Shown here one piece after another: positions 35,500 through 47,479 of a stretch of DNA of 64,000 bases; the stretch's first letter is position 1, and every line of letters begins with the position of its first letter. The notes under the pieces were generated by a model. The model did no database searches and was not told the DNA's origin. It was given only the letters and a program-made list of their open reading frames with translations. A program made the translations under genes and the position numbers. The stretch comes from Bryum argenteum. Its lineage: Eukaryota; Streptophyta; Bryopsida; Bryales; Bryaceae. The stretch is from the NCBI GenBank assembly GCA_037043015.1, contig CM073327.1:6492727-6556726 (forward strand), written 5' to 3'.

Positions 35500-37800
35500 T
35501 CCTTATACCTCTTACATTTCTTCATGTGAATTCTATTTTCTATTTAGTACATTAGAATTTCTTTGTTTACCAAGACTTTGATAATTGCTTTGTAGTAAAT
35601 AAAGGCAATTAGAACTAAAACTGCCAGCATTTGGATAATATAGTTGCCTTTTATGGTATTATTAGACTCCTATAGGGAACCTAAACTAGGGGTATGGGCT
35701 GATGTATGGTCACTCTTATCCCTTAGGTGGAGAGGAAAAAAAGGAGGAAGAAAGGAAAAAGTAGATTCCGTTTGGAGTTCGTGTCAAGGAGGAGTTTTTG
35801 GTGTGTAGGAAGAGATATATTTTTGAGTGTGCTGATGTTGAGTTGGGGTTCACTTATGAAAAATAAAGTTTGTGATATTGTTCTCTGTGCAATTATCTTT
35901 CTATAGACACCTTTCATAAATGATTTGGGCTTGTGAGCAAAAAGTTATGAGAGTTTGAAGTTTTGGAAAATTCAAGGAATTTGTGACCACCCGATTGAGG
36001 AGTCAACTTTTCGGGGTTCTTAATTCTCAACCAATAACTTGTTTTTGCTCAAATCTTTCAAGTTCTTATAGTTCTTGAAGTCTTCTATCCATACAGACCT
36101 TGCATTCACGATTTGAAGCATTTTAAAGAGTTCTATAGTGATTTGAAGAAATAAAGGTTTGCTGGAGACTTATTCTTGGCCTACATCTTTAGTGGCCCAT
36201 AGTTTGTGGACAGTAGCTTAGATTGTATTGAGATTTTGAGGAAAGTCAGAAGGTGTTGTTAACTTTCCAAAAAGTTATCACACTTATTCATTGGACTCGT
36301 GAGCTGTTCGTGAGAGCCATTTGAAGTTGAGAAGCGTTTCCTTGGAGTTTCGAGCTTGCTCCTTCAAAGGTTTCCTTTGAGGTGGGAGTGAAGGTTGAAA
36401 GTTGGAGAAACAAAACACACCGAGACTTGAAGATCTGAAGAGCCTTCAGGCTCTTCTTTGTGTTGTGACTTGTGATCCGATTTCCTTCTTGTTATTCCTA
36501 GCCAGCTTTGGAGGCTAGTTGCATTTCATTTCTTGCATTGTAAACCCGTTGCAAGTTTTCTGTTTACACTTAGCTTCATTTTGTGTTGTGGCAACAAAAT
36601 GGGGTTAACGGCCCACATGGTTGATCTTATATGTTGTTACCGCTGGTGAGGGCGCTCCCTGGTCACCGTAGATTTGAAGTTTAGAGTCCATCTTACGGAC
36701 GGCAGCTCGTGTCTGCTGTCCCGTTCTACCCGTCTGAGGACATGTGGTTTCTTATTACTTACCCGACCGAAACCTTTACCTTATAGAGCCAGCGACATGG
36801 TACGCCAACGGACCCGTGTTCGAAGATTCAAGACTCAAGACAGAAGATTGAAGAACGAAGACTGAAGATTGAGGACTGTTTATCTCACATCCTCTCACTG
36901 AGTCATTACTAGTTGCAGCGACACACCCCGTGTGTCCCCAAAGCGTGCTCCTCTCATACCCGACATCACTTATGTGGTTCCGCATGATAGTCATGTACGC
37001 AGTTCGAGTGTTTCATAGATTTGTGGAAAAAGATGCCGAAACTTGTGCTGGTACGAGATAATTAGCGTTCTCAACGCATGTGTGGGGTCTAGCTGATGCT
37101 TATGAACATGAGAGGTTGTTTTGACAGTGTTTTGTTGTAGCCGTAATTGTGCATAGGATGCTATAAGGTTTAGAATTTAGGTTGTAATATAGATATTACT
37201 GATAAAATTAATTCATTGGATTTTATTAAACTGGAATTAATAGACAAATCAAACTTAAGTTCAGAAATTTTATGTTCACAATTGATATTGTTGAATTAAT
37301 CGAGACTACTGAATATGAAACATGAGAGTTCATGGGAAATGGATCATAATTATGAAGACTCTGAGTCTATTAATTGGGAATCATTTGAAGATAAAGTCGG
37401 TGAATGTGAACGAGATGATCTTGATCCTGTTGATGAGGATGGACCACGTGGCCTTAGTGATGACGGACAAGATGTATCAGAGGAAAAATCATCGACAGTA
37501 ATTGGTCTTGATTGTACATAGTCCCTCTAATTTCTTCCAAACTGTCATGTGAAATATCTTGCCGCCTAGACTCGGGTTAAGTAAACTTCACTTTTTTTCT
37601 ATAATCCATTACCGTTGGTTTTTTTTAGAATTGTTTGTTAAACAACCTTGTCTTCTCGACAATGGTGGAACCACGAAGCATTTAACAAGAAGTCGTGTAT
37701 CAAACGTTGATTTTGTCTTGTATCAACCTCTTGAGCTATATATCTAAAACCCGTTGCTTCTGCTGCCTGCTCTTGATCCACTGCACGGCCTTTCTTTTAT
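35500..37800. other. no gene recognised
   Basis: This includes a (GAAGATT/GAAGACT)-rich stretch at 36820-36880 and an acidic 68-codon frame (37315-37521, WESFEDKVGECERDD...) without a recognisable domain. TGTTGGAATTGCTTCCAACG at 35179 resembles the start of some LTRs, but no partner repeat was found. Confidence 0.35.
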
Positions 37801-37803
37801 TTC

Positions 37804-39895
37804 TCATATTCGAGCCTTTTCAAGATCTTGCATTGTATATATTCCACACCATTCAATAAAAATTCTTAAAACTGTCAACTTCTTTAACATTTTCGGAGTA
37901 GTGTTGGCTTCATTTTGACCAGTTACTTGACTTACTACTTGTACAAATCGCTGATAGTATTCAATAATTAAATTGAGAAAATTGTTCATCTTAACATGTT
38001 GAGTATCAAATGGCCTACATAGTATTTCTTCTATACCCCGTAAAGTGAAGAAATTTGATTTGATACATATATCTCTACATTCAGCTATAGAGTTTGTTTG
38101 CAGTGTAACCTCAAACCTAGTGCCACACACTTTATTCTTGATGGTGGTTGCATCCATCGATCTCCATATACTTAAAGAGAGCTCGAAATTGTTTTCGGCG
38201 AGTTCATATGGTTCTTACCATTTAAGGCCTGCTATCCAACACTTGTTGTTTGGGTTTAGAGTTTAGTATTTTAATAATGATAAACAGAATTTTAGGGTAC
38301 TTTAAAAAATATATAAAGTTTGAACTCACTATCTAAATATAATCAAATTTAATATTTTCAATGCTGCAAAATAAAATTCAATTAACCAAAATTCAATAAA
38401 AAAAAATAGGCAAAGATTTTGTTCAAAAATGATACGAAATTATAACTTACACGTTTTGATGAAATTGACAAGATATCGTGGACAAGCTCTTGATAAACTT
38501 TGTATTGTTGAACCCGCCGATTGGCCTTTGGTATAAAATCCAATTATTCATATTCTTTGTTTAGGCACATCTTGTACACATGACTTTTCATACGACTCAC
38601 ACTACGATTTATCACTTGCATGTTGCTGAATTTGTACAAAACAATATTATTCGTTGGTATAAAAGTCATGTAATCAAATAAATTTAAGCCACAACGCTCT
38701 GTTTCCTGCGTTACATTGCGATATCTGTCCATAATCGGATCAATAATTGGTTGAATGATTGCTAAAGACATTTTCATACCATATAATGCTACTCGGCAAT
38801 ATTGGGCTCCCAACTGATCAAGTCGATGATATTGTCCAATGCTAAATATTTACATGGTTAATAGATAGTATGAGAGAATTTGTGTTTGATGTAAGCGTCA
38901 AATTATATGTAGATCTAAGTTTATTGACAACCTTTGATTTGAATTCTTCTCGTGCTTCTATTTCTTCTCCAGCGTATACTTTTACGATGATAGAATCACT
39001 TACAATATGTAGCCAATCTTTAAATATTGGTAAAACCTTGTTTTTGGGCTTTCGATTTGCCGGTTGACCAATGATACCGAAAAGTTGTGGCAAATCGTGC
39101 GTCAACATCATAAACTTAGTTCTGTCAAGGTCAACAATACTTAAATTGTCATCAAAGTCTCTTTCAGATAGCATTCGACTTAGAGTTCTATGACTTCTAT
39201 CATCGGATTGTTGAATGTTTGGGTCCCCTGAAAATCTTGACTCGGATGATTTAGAGGACTGAGAAGATTGTTGTAACAATCTGGGAGACCTTGCAATAGA
39301 TATGTTATCCTGAATCCGATGGATTGGTACCTTAGACTGATATTCTTCAAATTCATGTACCAAAATAGTATGTTTCATCATCATAAAAAATTTGAGAGTC
39401 ATAGCTATGTTGCACAAATCTGCTAGTATGAGTATTTTGTTGGATATCGTATGTTACAATTCTCTAGCGAAGTGTTTGGGAAATGCAAAAAAGTATTGTA
39501 TGATCCGCTTTTAGTCCTCCCTCTTCATATGTTTTCATCATACGCGTCAAGTAATCGCCAATTGATCCCCATGGTTTCAAACTTGGATGCAAATTTCTAT
39601 TCTACATAATTTGCCTCCTAAGGTGAGTTGATAGTATTTGATCTTTGACATGAATAATCTCTGCACACTTGTAGTTGGAAGCTTCCTTTAATCTTCGAGA
39701 CTGCAAGTATTGAAGATAAACGGTATTGGAGTTGACTCCTACTTGCATATTTTGTAAAAATAGTATAAAATCGAATAATGAATCTTCCTCTTGATAGTGG
39801 AAATCTTCTACTACATGTAGATGTAGAGTTGTTCGAGCCCGTTCTATAAAGGAATGGCGGTCAACATCAGACAAACGTCTTGCAGCACCGTCCAT
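37804..39895 (-). pseudogene. multi-part reading frame of unknown function
   Basis: On the minus strand a protein-like series runs from an ATG at 39895 (MDGAARRLSDVDRHSFIERA...). It continues past a TAG at about 39602 (NLHPSLKPWGSIGDYLTRMM) and in a second frame at 39417-38842, with a Ser-rich middle and FKDWLHIV...EEIEAREEFK. It goes on at about 38840-38460 (SIGQYHRLDQLGAQYCRVAL ... VHDILSISSKR, ending at a GTAAGT donor) and at 38240-37804 (MDATTIKNKVCGTRFEVTLQ...). Two or three stops and one frame change break it, while acceptor (TTTTGCAG near 38360) and donor sites suggest an intron. In all it would be about 600 residues. I recognise no domain. It lies antisense between the two Helitron copies, so it could be a captured host gene or an element-borne gene. 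Confidence 0.45.
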
Positions 39896-40655
39896 TGTTG
39901 TGACGTAAGTAGTTAGAAATATATGTAGATAGATAAAAAGATTAATATATATTTTTATATATAGACACTCAAATGTAATGATGGTTTAAATGTTGTTATG
40001 TGGAGTGTAATACGGACATTAAAAGTAAAGTCTATAAAGTAATATCTACAATAAACTTGTGGTAACTGTCATTCATTTCTTCATAATTAGATCCTGATAG
40101 TGAATTTTACATGGAACATAGAATATTTACCCTGAAGTGAGACTGAAAGTAAAATTGAGTTGGTAATTGTCAGTCATATATTAAGAATTGTTAACATGAA
40201 TGAATTGTTACTTTCTCAAAAAGGATTCTTTTGAGGAGACAATAATCTATTTATATGTAAAGGATGTCAATCAGTCAATCTGCATTATATGTTAAACGAA
40301 TGCCTAAATTTGCTCTTGCAAACGACTTATAGATAGGAGAAGTCGATAAATTGCTGCCCAAACTGACAGCAGTAGAACAATCACTCATTTCTAAACAACA
40401 ATGCCGTGCATTACTTATAAAATTACTTTATATTAAAGGTAGAATTAGACAATATGCTTCAAAAAGAAACTTGGTGAGTTTTGCTGAAGATCCAATAAAT
40501 GCATACATATTAATCAATTCTATACAACCATCGTTGGATTCATTATGTAATTCAATTTCAATGCATTTTGTAAAAACACACCATCCTCCAACAAACATCA
40601 TTAATGCATGTGATTTGTTATATGTTCGTAGGCCTGTAGTTTTAGCTTGGATTAC

Positions 40656-41060
40656 GGTTGAAGAACCTATTTTCTAGGGTCTTCCTAAAACCAAACTTTA
40701 CAAGCCCATATTAAACCGAGCATCTCACCATCCGAAGTGGAGCTCATTAATAACTTGTCTCTTACACAAATGCTAGGTGCTTTCCTCGCACATGGTGGTT
40801 CGTGTCTACATGTGGGTTGGTGTGTGATGGACATTAAAGAATGAAACGCACGGTTAATGCCTCACCTATGCCCCATTATAGCGGTCTACTTGTCTCCCAC
40901 TTTTGGAAATTTATAGTAAATGGAGAATTATTGAGAAAATTATGATTCAACTTGGACTAATTTTCTGCTGTATTTGCTAATATGAGGGAAAAAGTTCATG
41001 TTCTGATTTTATGAGGAATTCCAAGAACCCCTTAAATGCTCGGGAATAGGCAGGTTGACC
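40656..41060. mobile_element. 405-bp insertion in the Helitron, TTAC repeats at both ends
   Basis: Copy 1 of the Helitron reads AGCTTGGTTTACATGGCTTC without a break. Here the same sequence is split at TTAC (40652-40655 and 41061-41064). The insert starts GGTTGAAGAACC and ends CAGGTTGACC. It has no clear terminal repeats, and its class is unknown. Confidence 0.55.
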
Positions 41061-41115
41061 TTACATGGCTTCAAATTCATCATATTCGATACAAAAATAT
41101 AACAGTGGACACTCA

Positions 41116-41548
41116 TGAAGAAGAAGAAGAAGAAGAAGAAGAAAAAGTACAAGAACAACACTAGACCCGTAAGGGTTGGCGTGAATAAAATGTCGATTCG
41201 ACCTACCCTTGATGATATGCCGACAGGACCTAACAACAGTGGTATAGGATTACTAATCCCTCTCAGGGTGAACACTACATGAAAAAAGACCCAGAACTGG
41301 TGAGCTATTATGTTAACTTGTATAAAAGTAAAGGTTTGGTTTTGTTGGTTGTCACATTGTTGACATACCACGTTGTTTGGAAGAGACATGGATGTGTAGT
41401 AGCGGTGGTCTGGGTTCGATTCTCGTTTAACTCGCTTGAGCATCGTTTACAATCATCTGGCGCTATAGAGCTAGTGGGCAGGAAATTCCAACGGCTTGGG
41501 CCCCCTGTATTGTGACAAGGTTGTTGTTCTAATATATCACTTTTGCCC

Positions 41549-41582
<34 letters not shown>

Positions 41583-41845
41583 CTATGTTGGTTGTATGTC
41601 TGCTGGTAATGTTTCTCCATTTTCTATTTTTCTCTTGTGTAGTATTATAAACATGGCATGGTGTATAGCAATTGTGTTTATTTCTCTAAATGTATTTTTT
41701 ATGAGTGTCTTTGGTATTTTGAGTTTGGTTTTGAGGGTTTTCATAGATGGGATGTATGTGGATGCTCTGGCACCTGCTGTTATTACTATTAGTGGTTCAA
41801 CTATCCATCATTTGTTAATAATATCGTTGATGAGAGGTTGGTATA
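41116..41845 (+). mobile_element. 730-bp insertion with 8-bp target duplication; contains a SINE-like unit
   Basis: GACACTCA at 41108-41115 is repeated at 41846-41853, and Helitron copy 1 has a single GATACTCA at this site, so the insertion is directly shown. The insert opens with a (GAA)n run. It includes a copy of the GGCGTGAATA repeat family. It also holds a tRNA-like segment with B box GGGTTCGATTCTC (about 41416-41428) ending in about 32 T (41551-41582). The 3' quarter after the poly(T) is T-rich and unexplained. Several events may be compounded here. Confidence 0.6.
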
Positions 41846-42289
41846 GACACTCAAGCATTAAATACACTACCACAAAATGATATATCAAGCACAATTTTAA
41901 GATCAATATTCCAATCTACAAACATTGGGTTTGCCAATACTGAACATCATAAAAATATAATTGATGTCCATAACTTATCAAAAGATGATTTCACTAGCAT
42001 ATGTAATCCAATAATGGAACGTCTGGACTTATTGACTTTGACAATACAAATATTGATGCGAATGGAATGATGCGAATTGCTATACAAAATATAAAAATGA
42101 AACTTATACATGCCTTATACTCATGAATCAAGAATGGCTAATGAATATGACAACAATGTCCTTATTGTTGGAATGTCCTTATTGTTGGAATGTCCTTATT
42201 GTTGTTTCCGACTATTTTTCTATGTGGCATAGAAATATCTGAAATAAGTAATTGTCCCATGAAAATTACTCTATAAACACACGTACGTT

Positions 42290-42545
42290 ATTTACTAAAT
42301 TTTAATGATAAAGTACACTGGTTCGGAAAACAACATTTATTTCTTTTTTTCATGTTCAATATAATACAACGACGACAAATATGTCTTGCTTCTAAATTGA
42401 GTGTATCAAAACTCTCGTTTATTTGAAAGGCCACACTATTGAATAATGTAAAATCAATAGACATTAACAAGTTAATTGAGAACCCCTCGACATATACTAA
42501 AACAAGAAAAATACAAATTTTGTTACGACATATCAAAGCATCTAG
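42290..42545 (+). pseudogene. Helitron Rep domain, 5' part
   Basis: VHWFGKQHLFLFFMFNI... resembles the start of the Helitron_like_N domain (motif of the type ...FP.LFP.G..). It continues to NKLIENPSTYTKTRKIQILL and is broken after IKASS by the LTR retrotransposon. The reading continues beyond it at 48899. It is decayed and contains frame changes. Confidence 0.5.
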
Positions 42546-42679
42546 TGTCACGGACATACACAAGAAGTTTCTAGAAGGTTCTTCTAAAATATTCTCTGAA
42601 GATTTCCTAAAAGATTCCTCGAAGATTCCTTGAAGATTCCCTGTGTCACGGCCACGTACTAGGTAGACAACTTAGGAAA

Positions 42680-42835
42680 GTTCTAGAAGGTTAGAAAGCT
42701 TCCGGAAACTTCCGGAAGTTCCCGGAAGTCTCTGGAAGTTTTGGAAGGTCCTTGAAGTTTCCGGAAGGCCCCGGAAGCTTCGGAAGGTCTTGGAAGTTTT
42801 GGAAGGTCCTAGAAGGTCCTAGGTTGAGGAAGGTT
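42680..42835 (+). promoter_or_regulatory. heat-shock-element-like array in the left LTR
   Basis: Alternating inverted 5-bp units nGAAn recur: TTCTAGAAGG, then CTTCCGGAAACTTCCGGAAG and further GGAAG/TTCC units up to the TATA box. Three or more contiguous inverted units define the binding site of heat shock transcription factors. The position, immediately upstream of the TATA box, is that of a U3 enhancer. Heat response is inferred, not shown. Confidence 0.55.
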
Positions 42836-42859
42836 ACGGAGAACCTTCTTCTTAGCTAG

Positions 42860-42899
42860 TATATATAAGAGTCGAGGCCGAGGCAACCTCGGTCTCGAC
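42860..42899 (+). promoter_or_regulatory. TATA box and start-proximal hairpin, left LTR
   Basis: TATATATAA at 42860-42868 is followed directly by a hairpin, GTCGAGGCCGAGG with CCTCGGTCTCGAC around a CAA loop (42871-42899). The transcription start would be expected about 25-35 bp after the TATA box, in or just past the hairpin. Confidence 0.55.
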
Positions 42900-43218
42900 A
42901 ACGCATCTCTTGGAGCTCTAGCTCATCTCTCTTGTTGTTGTTCGTGTCTTTTTCTTGTTAATTCAAGCTCCCGTCGATTCTTGTTAGTTTCCGCATATTC
43001 TTATCATCTACATTTCCGTGTCGCGATGGTTTGTCGAGACTACCTTCTCACAAATATCGAGTTAGTTAGTCCCTTCTTGTTAGAGAGTGGATTACCCTCT
43101 TCTCGAAGGTGTCTTTAGTGTTTTAGAGGTTGCGGATTACCCTCCTCTAAACCAATATTGTTCTCTTGTCAAATTTTTCTTTTCTTTCGTAGATTTAGTC
43201 AAAGATCAAGACGTTAGT

Positions 43219-44160
43219 ATGGCTGAAAATTTGGAATCCAAATTGGACGCCATCACGAGTCTTTCTTGCTGCATTATCACATGTACAAGCGGAGATAGAA
43301 GGAGCCATGGCAAGATTTCAAATGACGGAAAGATCCGGGATAACATCATCCGCGATTCACCAGTCTCAAGCAACTACACCGGAGGAGGCGACTACACCTT
43401 TGGTTCAACAAAACCCAATGATTCAACAACGGAAGGAGCCTAGAGTTAGTCTTCCCGACAAGTTCGACGGAACGCGTTCCAAGTTTCGAGTTTTGTCAAC
43501 CAAATCAAGTTGATAACGATTTCAAATAACGATATCCGACGGAGGAGGCGCGTGTTGGACTTGTTGGAACTCGCTACTACGCAAGCTTTGTCGTGGTTTG
43601 CCCCCTTGTTCGGTAAACGATCGCCAATTCTGAGCAACTTTGAGACGTTCTTGGAGGCATTTGCGAAAGCGTTTGGCGAATATGACAAGGTCCGATGGGC
43701 TACAACAAAGATCCGATCGCTACGACAAGGAATGCGCTCTGCGTCGCTCACGATCGGATTTTAGACAATCAAGCAGCTAGTGGCATCAATCAAGGCGAAG
43801 AAGCGTTGGTGAGTCGGTTTATTGGAGTTTGAGGATGATGTGAAGGACCTACTTTTATCTCTTCCGATCCGCAAACGCTCAACGAAGCTATTAGCCAAGC
43901 TATAAAGTGCGACAACCGTTTATTCCAAATCGTCAAGACCAGGTCTTAAAATACCAAACGAGTCGCTACACCACGAGTATGTTGGCAAACAATTTGAGTT
44001 CTCATTCGGGGCGGAGGCCATGCAAATCGACGCGCGCGTGTCGGAGAGCTTCTTACTCCGAAAAAAAAACGGCGTATGGAAGAAGGACTGTTTGTCTTTG
44101 CGAGAAAAGAAGGCCACAAGGTTGGAAATTGCCCCAAGCGCGGAACCGGCGCATTGTTAA
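43219..44160 (+). pseudogene. chromovirus gag (degenerate)
   Basis: A start-like MAENLESKLD lies at 43219. After frame changes come SLPDKFDGTRSKFR and LSWFAPLFGKRSPILSNFET, typical of Ty3/gypsy capsid domains. At 44070-44150 a nucleocapsid zinc-knuckle remnant reads EGHKVGNCPKRG, with the first two cysteines replaced. Several shifts separate the pieces, so no functional product is expected. Confidence 0.75.
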
Positions 44161-44269
44161 GACTAGAGTGCGGATCCCGAAAAACGACGATGGCCATTCT
44201 GATAGGGAACCATGCCACGGACGATTGAATGCCACAACAACAATCGTGTTCCTCTTTCTCTCCGTCCAA

Positions 44270-44640
44270 CCCGCCCGTTGTTTTACAATTCCCTTGTCTC
44301 TTGGTCCTCAAAAACACAAAACTTTAGCTCTATTAGATTCGGGAGCATCTACTTGTTTTTTAGATGAAGAATTTCTTAAGCGCCAAAAGATTCGTCTAGC
44401 AATGTGTCCAAACTGTTTATGTAGAGGTGATAGATGGACGACCTTTATTGTTTGGCGATGTCACCCACCTGAATCGATGACCTATAGAAGTGGCGTTTAA
44501 GGACCATAGTAGTTACGTCGTTTTTAATGTCATTAACGCCACAAACCCTGTCATCCTAGGTCTCTCTTGGTTAGAACAACATAACCCTACCATAGATTGG
44601 AAGTTGCGGAAAATGACTTTTTCCAAAGAACATTCCAAGA
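44270..44640 (+). pseudogene. chromovirus aspartic protease (degenerate)
   Basis: LALLDSGASTCFLDEEF carries the D-S-G-A active-site motif of retroelement aspartic proteases (Asp codon at 44336-44338). VILGLSWLEQHNP follows about 70 codons on, the usual distance to the second conserved block. A frame change occurs between them near 44490. Confidence 0.85.
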
Positions 44641-44899
44641 GCCAACCTAGTAGACATCCCAAGATAGGGAAACCATTGTTTATTGGAGCAAGGGCGTTCG
44701 CGACGATCATCCAAAGAAGCAAAGACTTATGTCATCTATGCAAATTTTCAACTAAAGACGAAGAAGAGTTCGACGGCAAGCATACCAGAAAGAATACAAG
44801 GATTTTGAGGACGTGTTTCGAGAAGAACGCGACATACTACCGGAAAGATCGGCCATACGATCGCGCGCCATAGACCGCAAAAGAAGGAAAGACAACCGC

Positions 44900-46130
44900 T
44901 TTTTGGCCCAATCTACAATCTCTCAAACGGAGTTAGCGGAGTCTGAAAGATATCGACGAGAATCTAGCGAAGAACTTCATTCGTCATTCAAAGTCGCCAC
45001 CATGGGCACCGATCTTGTTTGTAAAGAAGAAGGATGGCTCTCATTACGAATGTGCGTGGACTATCGAGGCCTCAACAAGGAAACTAAGAAAATCGTTACC
45101 CGCTACCTTGATTTCTGGTCTCTTGGAGCGGCTCGGGCGTGCAAAGATCTTTACAAAATTGATCGGGGGGGAGCTTACAACCTCGTGACGGATCGAGGAA
45201 GGAGACGAGTGGAAGACAGCGTTCCATCTGGTATGGTCATTTTGAATATAATGCCATGCCTTTTTGGCCTTACCAACGCTCCTATTGTTTTTCAACACAC
45301 ATGATGAATGACATCTTTCGGGAGCACTTGACGACTTTGTTGTCATCTATCCTGGATGACATCCTCGATATTTTCCAAAAACGAAGAAGAAGACGAGAAG
45401 CGCATTCGTTTGGTCCTCGGAAACTACGAACGGCGACTCTACGCCAAGTTGGAGAAGTGCCTATTCCACCAAACCGAGATGGAGTTTTAGGGTTCATTGC
45501 AACTACTGCTGACGGCTTGAGATGGACCCTAAGAAGGTGGAAGCAATTGTATCAGTGGGAGGTTCCGAAGACGGTTAGAGACGTCTGATGTTTTCTTGGA
45601 TTTCTTAACTTCTATCGAATCTTCATCAAAATTATTCTCGAGTCGCCACCCACTCACTCGGTTGACTTGAAGGACAAGCTCGAATGAGGACCTCAAGCGA
45701 AAAAGGCATTCCAAGACCTCAAGATGGCATTTATCACAGCTCCAATCTTGGTACATCCCGACTTTACAAAGGCCTTCTATTTGGAGACCGATGCTTGATT
45801 TTGCTTTGGGAGCCGTCTTTTCACGAGATGGACGTGGACGGGGAAGCTTCATCCAGTGGCGTTCTATTCTCGAAAGTTTTCTCACTGCTGAATCAATTAT
45901 GAAATCCACGATAAGGAACTTCTTGCCATAGTAGATTCCTTCCAAGAGTGGCGACACTTTCTCGAAGGCGCTGCACATCCAGTGACCGTATACACGGATC
46001 ACAAGAATTTGGAGTACTTTATGTCGGCTCGAGTCTTGAATCGACGCTGCTCGGTGGAATATGTCGTTGTCGCGATTTGACTTTGTTATTACCTATCGGC
46101 CTGGGAAGCAACAGAGACTATCCGATGCCT
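44900..46130 (+). pseudogene. chromovirus reverse transcriptase and RNase H (degenerate)
   Basis: [16 protein letters not shown] (fingers) and then NIMPCLFGLTNAPIVFQ mark the reverse transcriptase. The catalytic block survives as ILDDIL near 45345-45365, with a frame disturbance beside it that removes the usual tyrosine. The RNase H region follows at about 45750-46060, with FTKAFYLETDA-like and [12 protein letters not shown]-like pieces in different frames. Many shifts and stops are present. Confidence 0.8.
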
Positions 46131-46379
46131 TATCGAGAGATCGTATCTGCGCCTAAAGTGGAGAAGCGGCGTTTGATCAACAATGCACCACATTGCTGAA
46201 ACCAGAGCATTTTAGAATTTGCGCTCACATCGTAGCGGTCGATACGGACTTCCTTAACCAGATACGTCTGCGACAATTGAAGATTCTGTAGCTCTCGAGA
46301 TCGAAGCGTCTTGATAATGACAAGTTGAGTGGAGGAGATCTCTTTTGTACTTTGAAGAAGCGACTGTATATTCCTAAGG

Positions 46380-47220
46380 GACGAACACGACTTCGAGTCC
46401 TCCAATCACGCCATGACTTTCCAAATGCAGGACATTTTGGATACAACAAGACATTGAAACTTATTTCGCGAGACTTCAAAGGCCCTAAATGTGGAAGGAT
46501 GTGAAGGAGTTTGTTCTCTCTTGTGATATTTGTTCAAGTCGAAGAACCCTCGGCATCGCCCCTATGGACTTTTGCGGCCATTCTTATCCCGCATCGACCA
46601 TGGTGCTTGATTTCCATGGATTTCATTCGGACTCGCCGCCTTCAAACTCGTTTGGACAAAGATCTTTGTTGTGGTAGATCGGTGACGAAGATGGCGCATT
46701 TTGTTCGCTTGCAAGAAGACATCGTCGGCGAAGATACTGACAAGACTCTTTCTGATAATGTATATCGTTATCACGGCTTGCCAGATGATATTGTGTCGGA
46801 TCGCGGAATCCGATTCGTCTCCAAGTTTAAAATCTCTATTTGAGATATTGAAGGTGGATATCGAAGCTTTCTTCGGCATTTCATCCTCAAACCGATGGAT
46901 GACCAGAACGGAGCGGGTGAATCAAGTATTGGAAGCGATATCTACGTTGCACCATCAACTATCGCCAGACGATTGGATCGAGTATCTACCGCTTGCGAGT
47001 TCGCCTACAACAACACTATTCAATGCGTCGACCCAACAAACACCATTCTTTGCCAACTACGGATACCACCTGAAGCTTGATTTATGGAATTCATGGCCAA
47101 TAACAACCCAACAAAGAAGATTTTGCGAAGCAGCCTATCGGAACTTCAAGAACGCTGAGACTTCAATCGCAAACCGCCCAAGAGTTGTACAAGGCGTCCA
47201 TGAGATAAATTTCGAATGAG
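46380..47220 (+). pseudogene. chromovirus integrase (degenerate)
   Basis: An HHCC zinc-binding N-terminus is visible (H-FPNAGHFGYNKT, then FVLSCDICSS, 46410-46540). The catalytic core follows: LISMDFI with the first Asp, HGLPDDIVSDRGI with the second, and TERVNQVLEA with the Glu (46600-46960). The pieces sit in two or three frames. Confidence 0.85.
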
Positions 47221-47479
47221 GCACCTACTTTCAAGATCGGAGATAAAGTATGGCCGCTTCGACGGAATATCAAGCCACTGCGGCCGTGTGATAAGTTGGA
47301 CTATCGAAGATTGGGACCATTTGCCATCCGAAACAAATCAATCCAGCCGCGTATCGGTTGGAATTACCAAACTACTATGAAAGACATCCAGTCTTCCACG
47401 TGTCTTTATTGGAACCTTATCGGTAGTCGACTTTTCCTAAGAGTGCGAGGGCCACCACCTAGTATCGAAATTGAGAACC

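Larger units (their letters stand above)
40310..42120 (+). pseudogene. Helitron DUF6570-like domain (interrupted)
   Basis: RMPKFALAND, then TAG, then IGEVDKLLP followed by LTAVEQSLISKQ is the typical signature of the DUF6570 module found before the Rep domain in Helitron proteins. It continues through VRRPVVLAWIT. It is then cut by an insertion at 40656-41060, resumes with WLQIHHIR, is cut again at 41116-41845, and resumes with LNTTTTK-like sequence and IMERLDLLTLTIQIL. The tryptophan of the usual L-W-I-G is a TAG stop in both copies. A 17-bp unit (TGTCCTTATTGTTGGAA) is present three times near 42160-42210. Confidence 0.65.
42546..43195 (+). repeat. left LTR of the chromovirus
   Basis: Similar to 48212-48850. 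It holds clustered GAA/TTC heat-shock-like units (42680-42835), a TATA box (TATATATAA, 42860-42868) and a GTCGAG hairpin (42871-42899). It stops matching the right LTR after CTCTTGTCAAATTTT, so its 3' end is altered or missing. No primer binding site was recognised downstream. Confidence 0.8.

Noticed and set aside
41009-41443. Minus-strand 144-codon frame with a phenylalanine run
   Set aside because: The run comes from the (GAA)n repeat, and the frame crosses the insertion junction.
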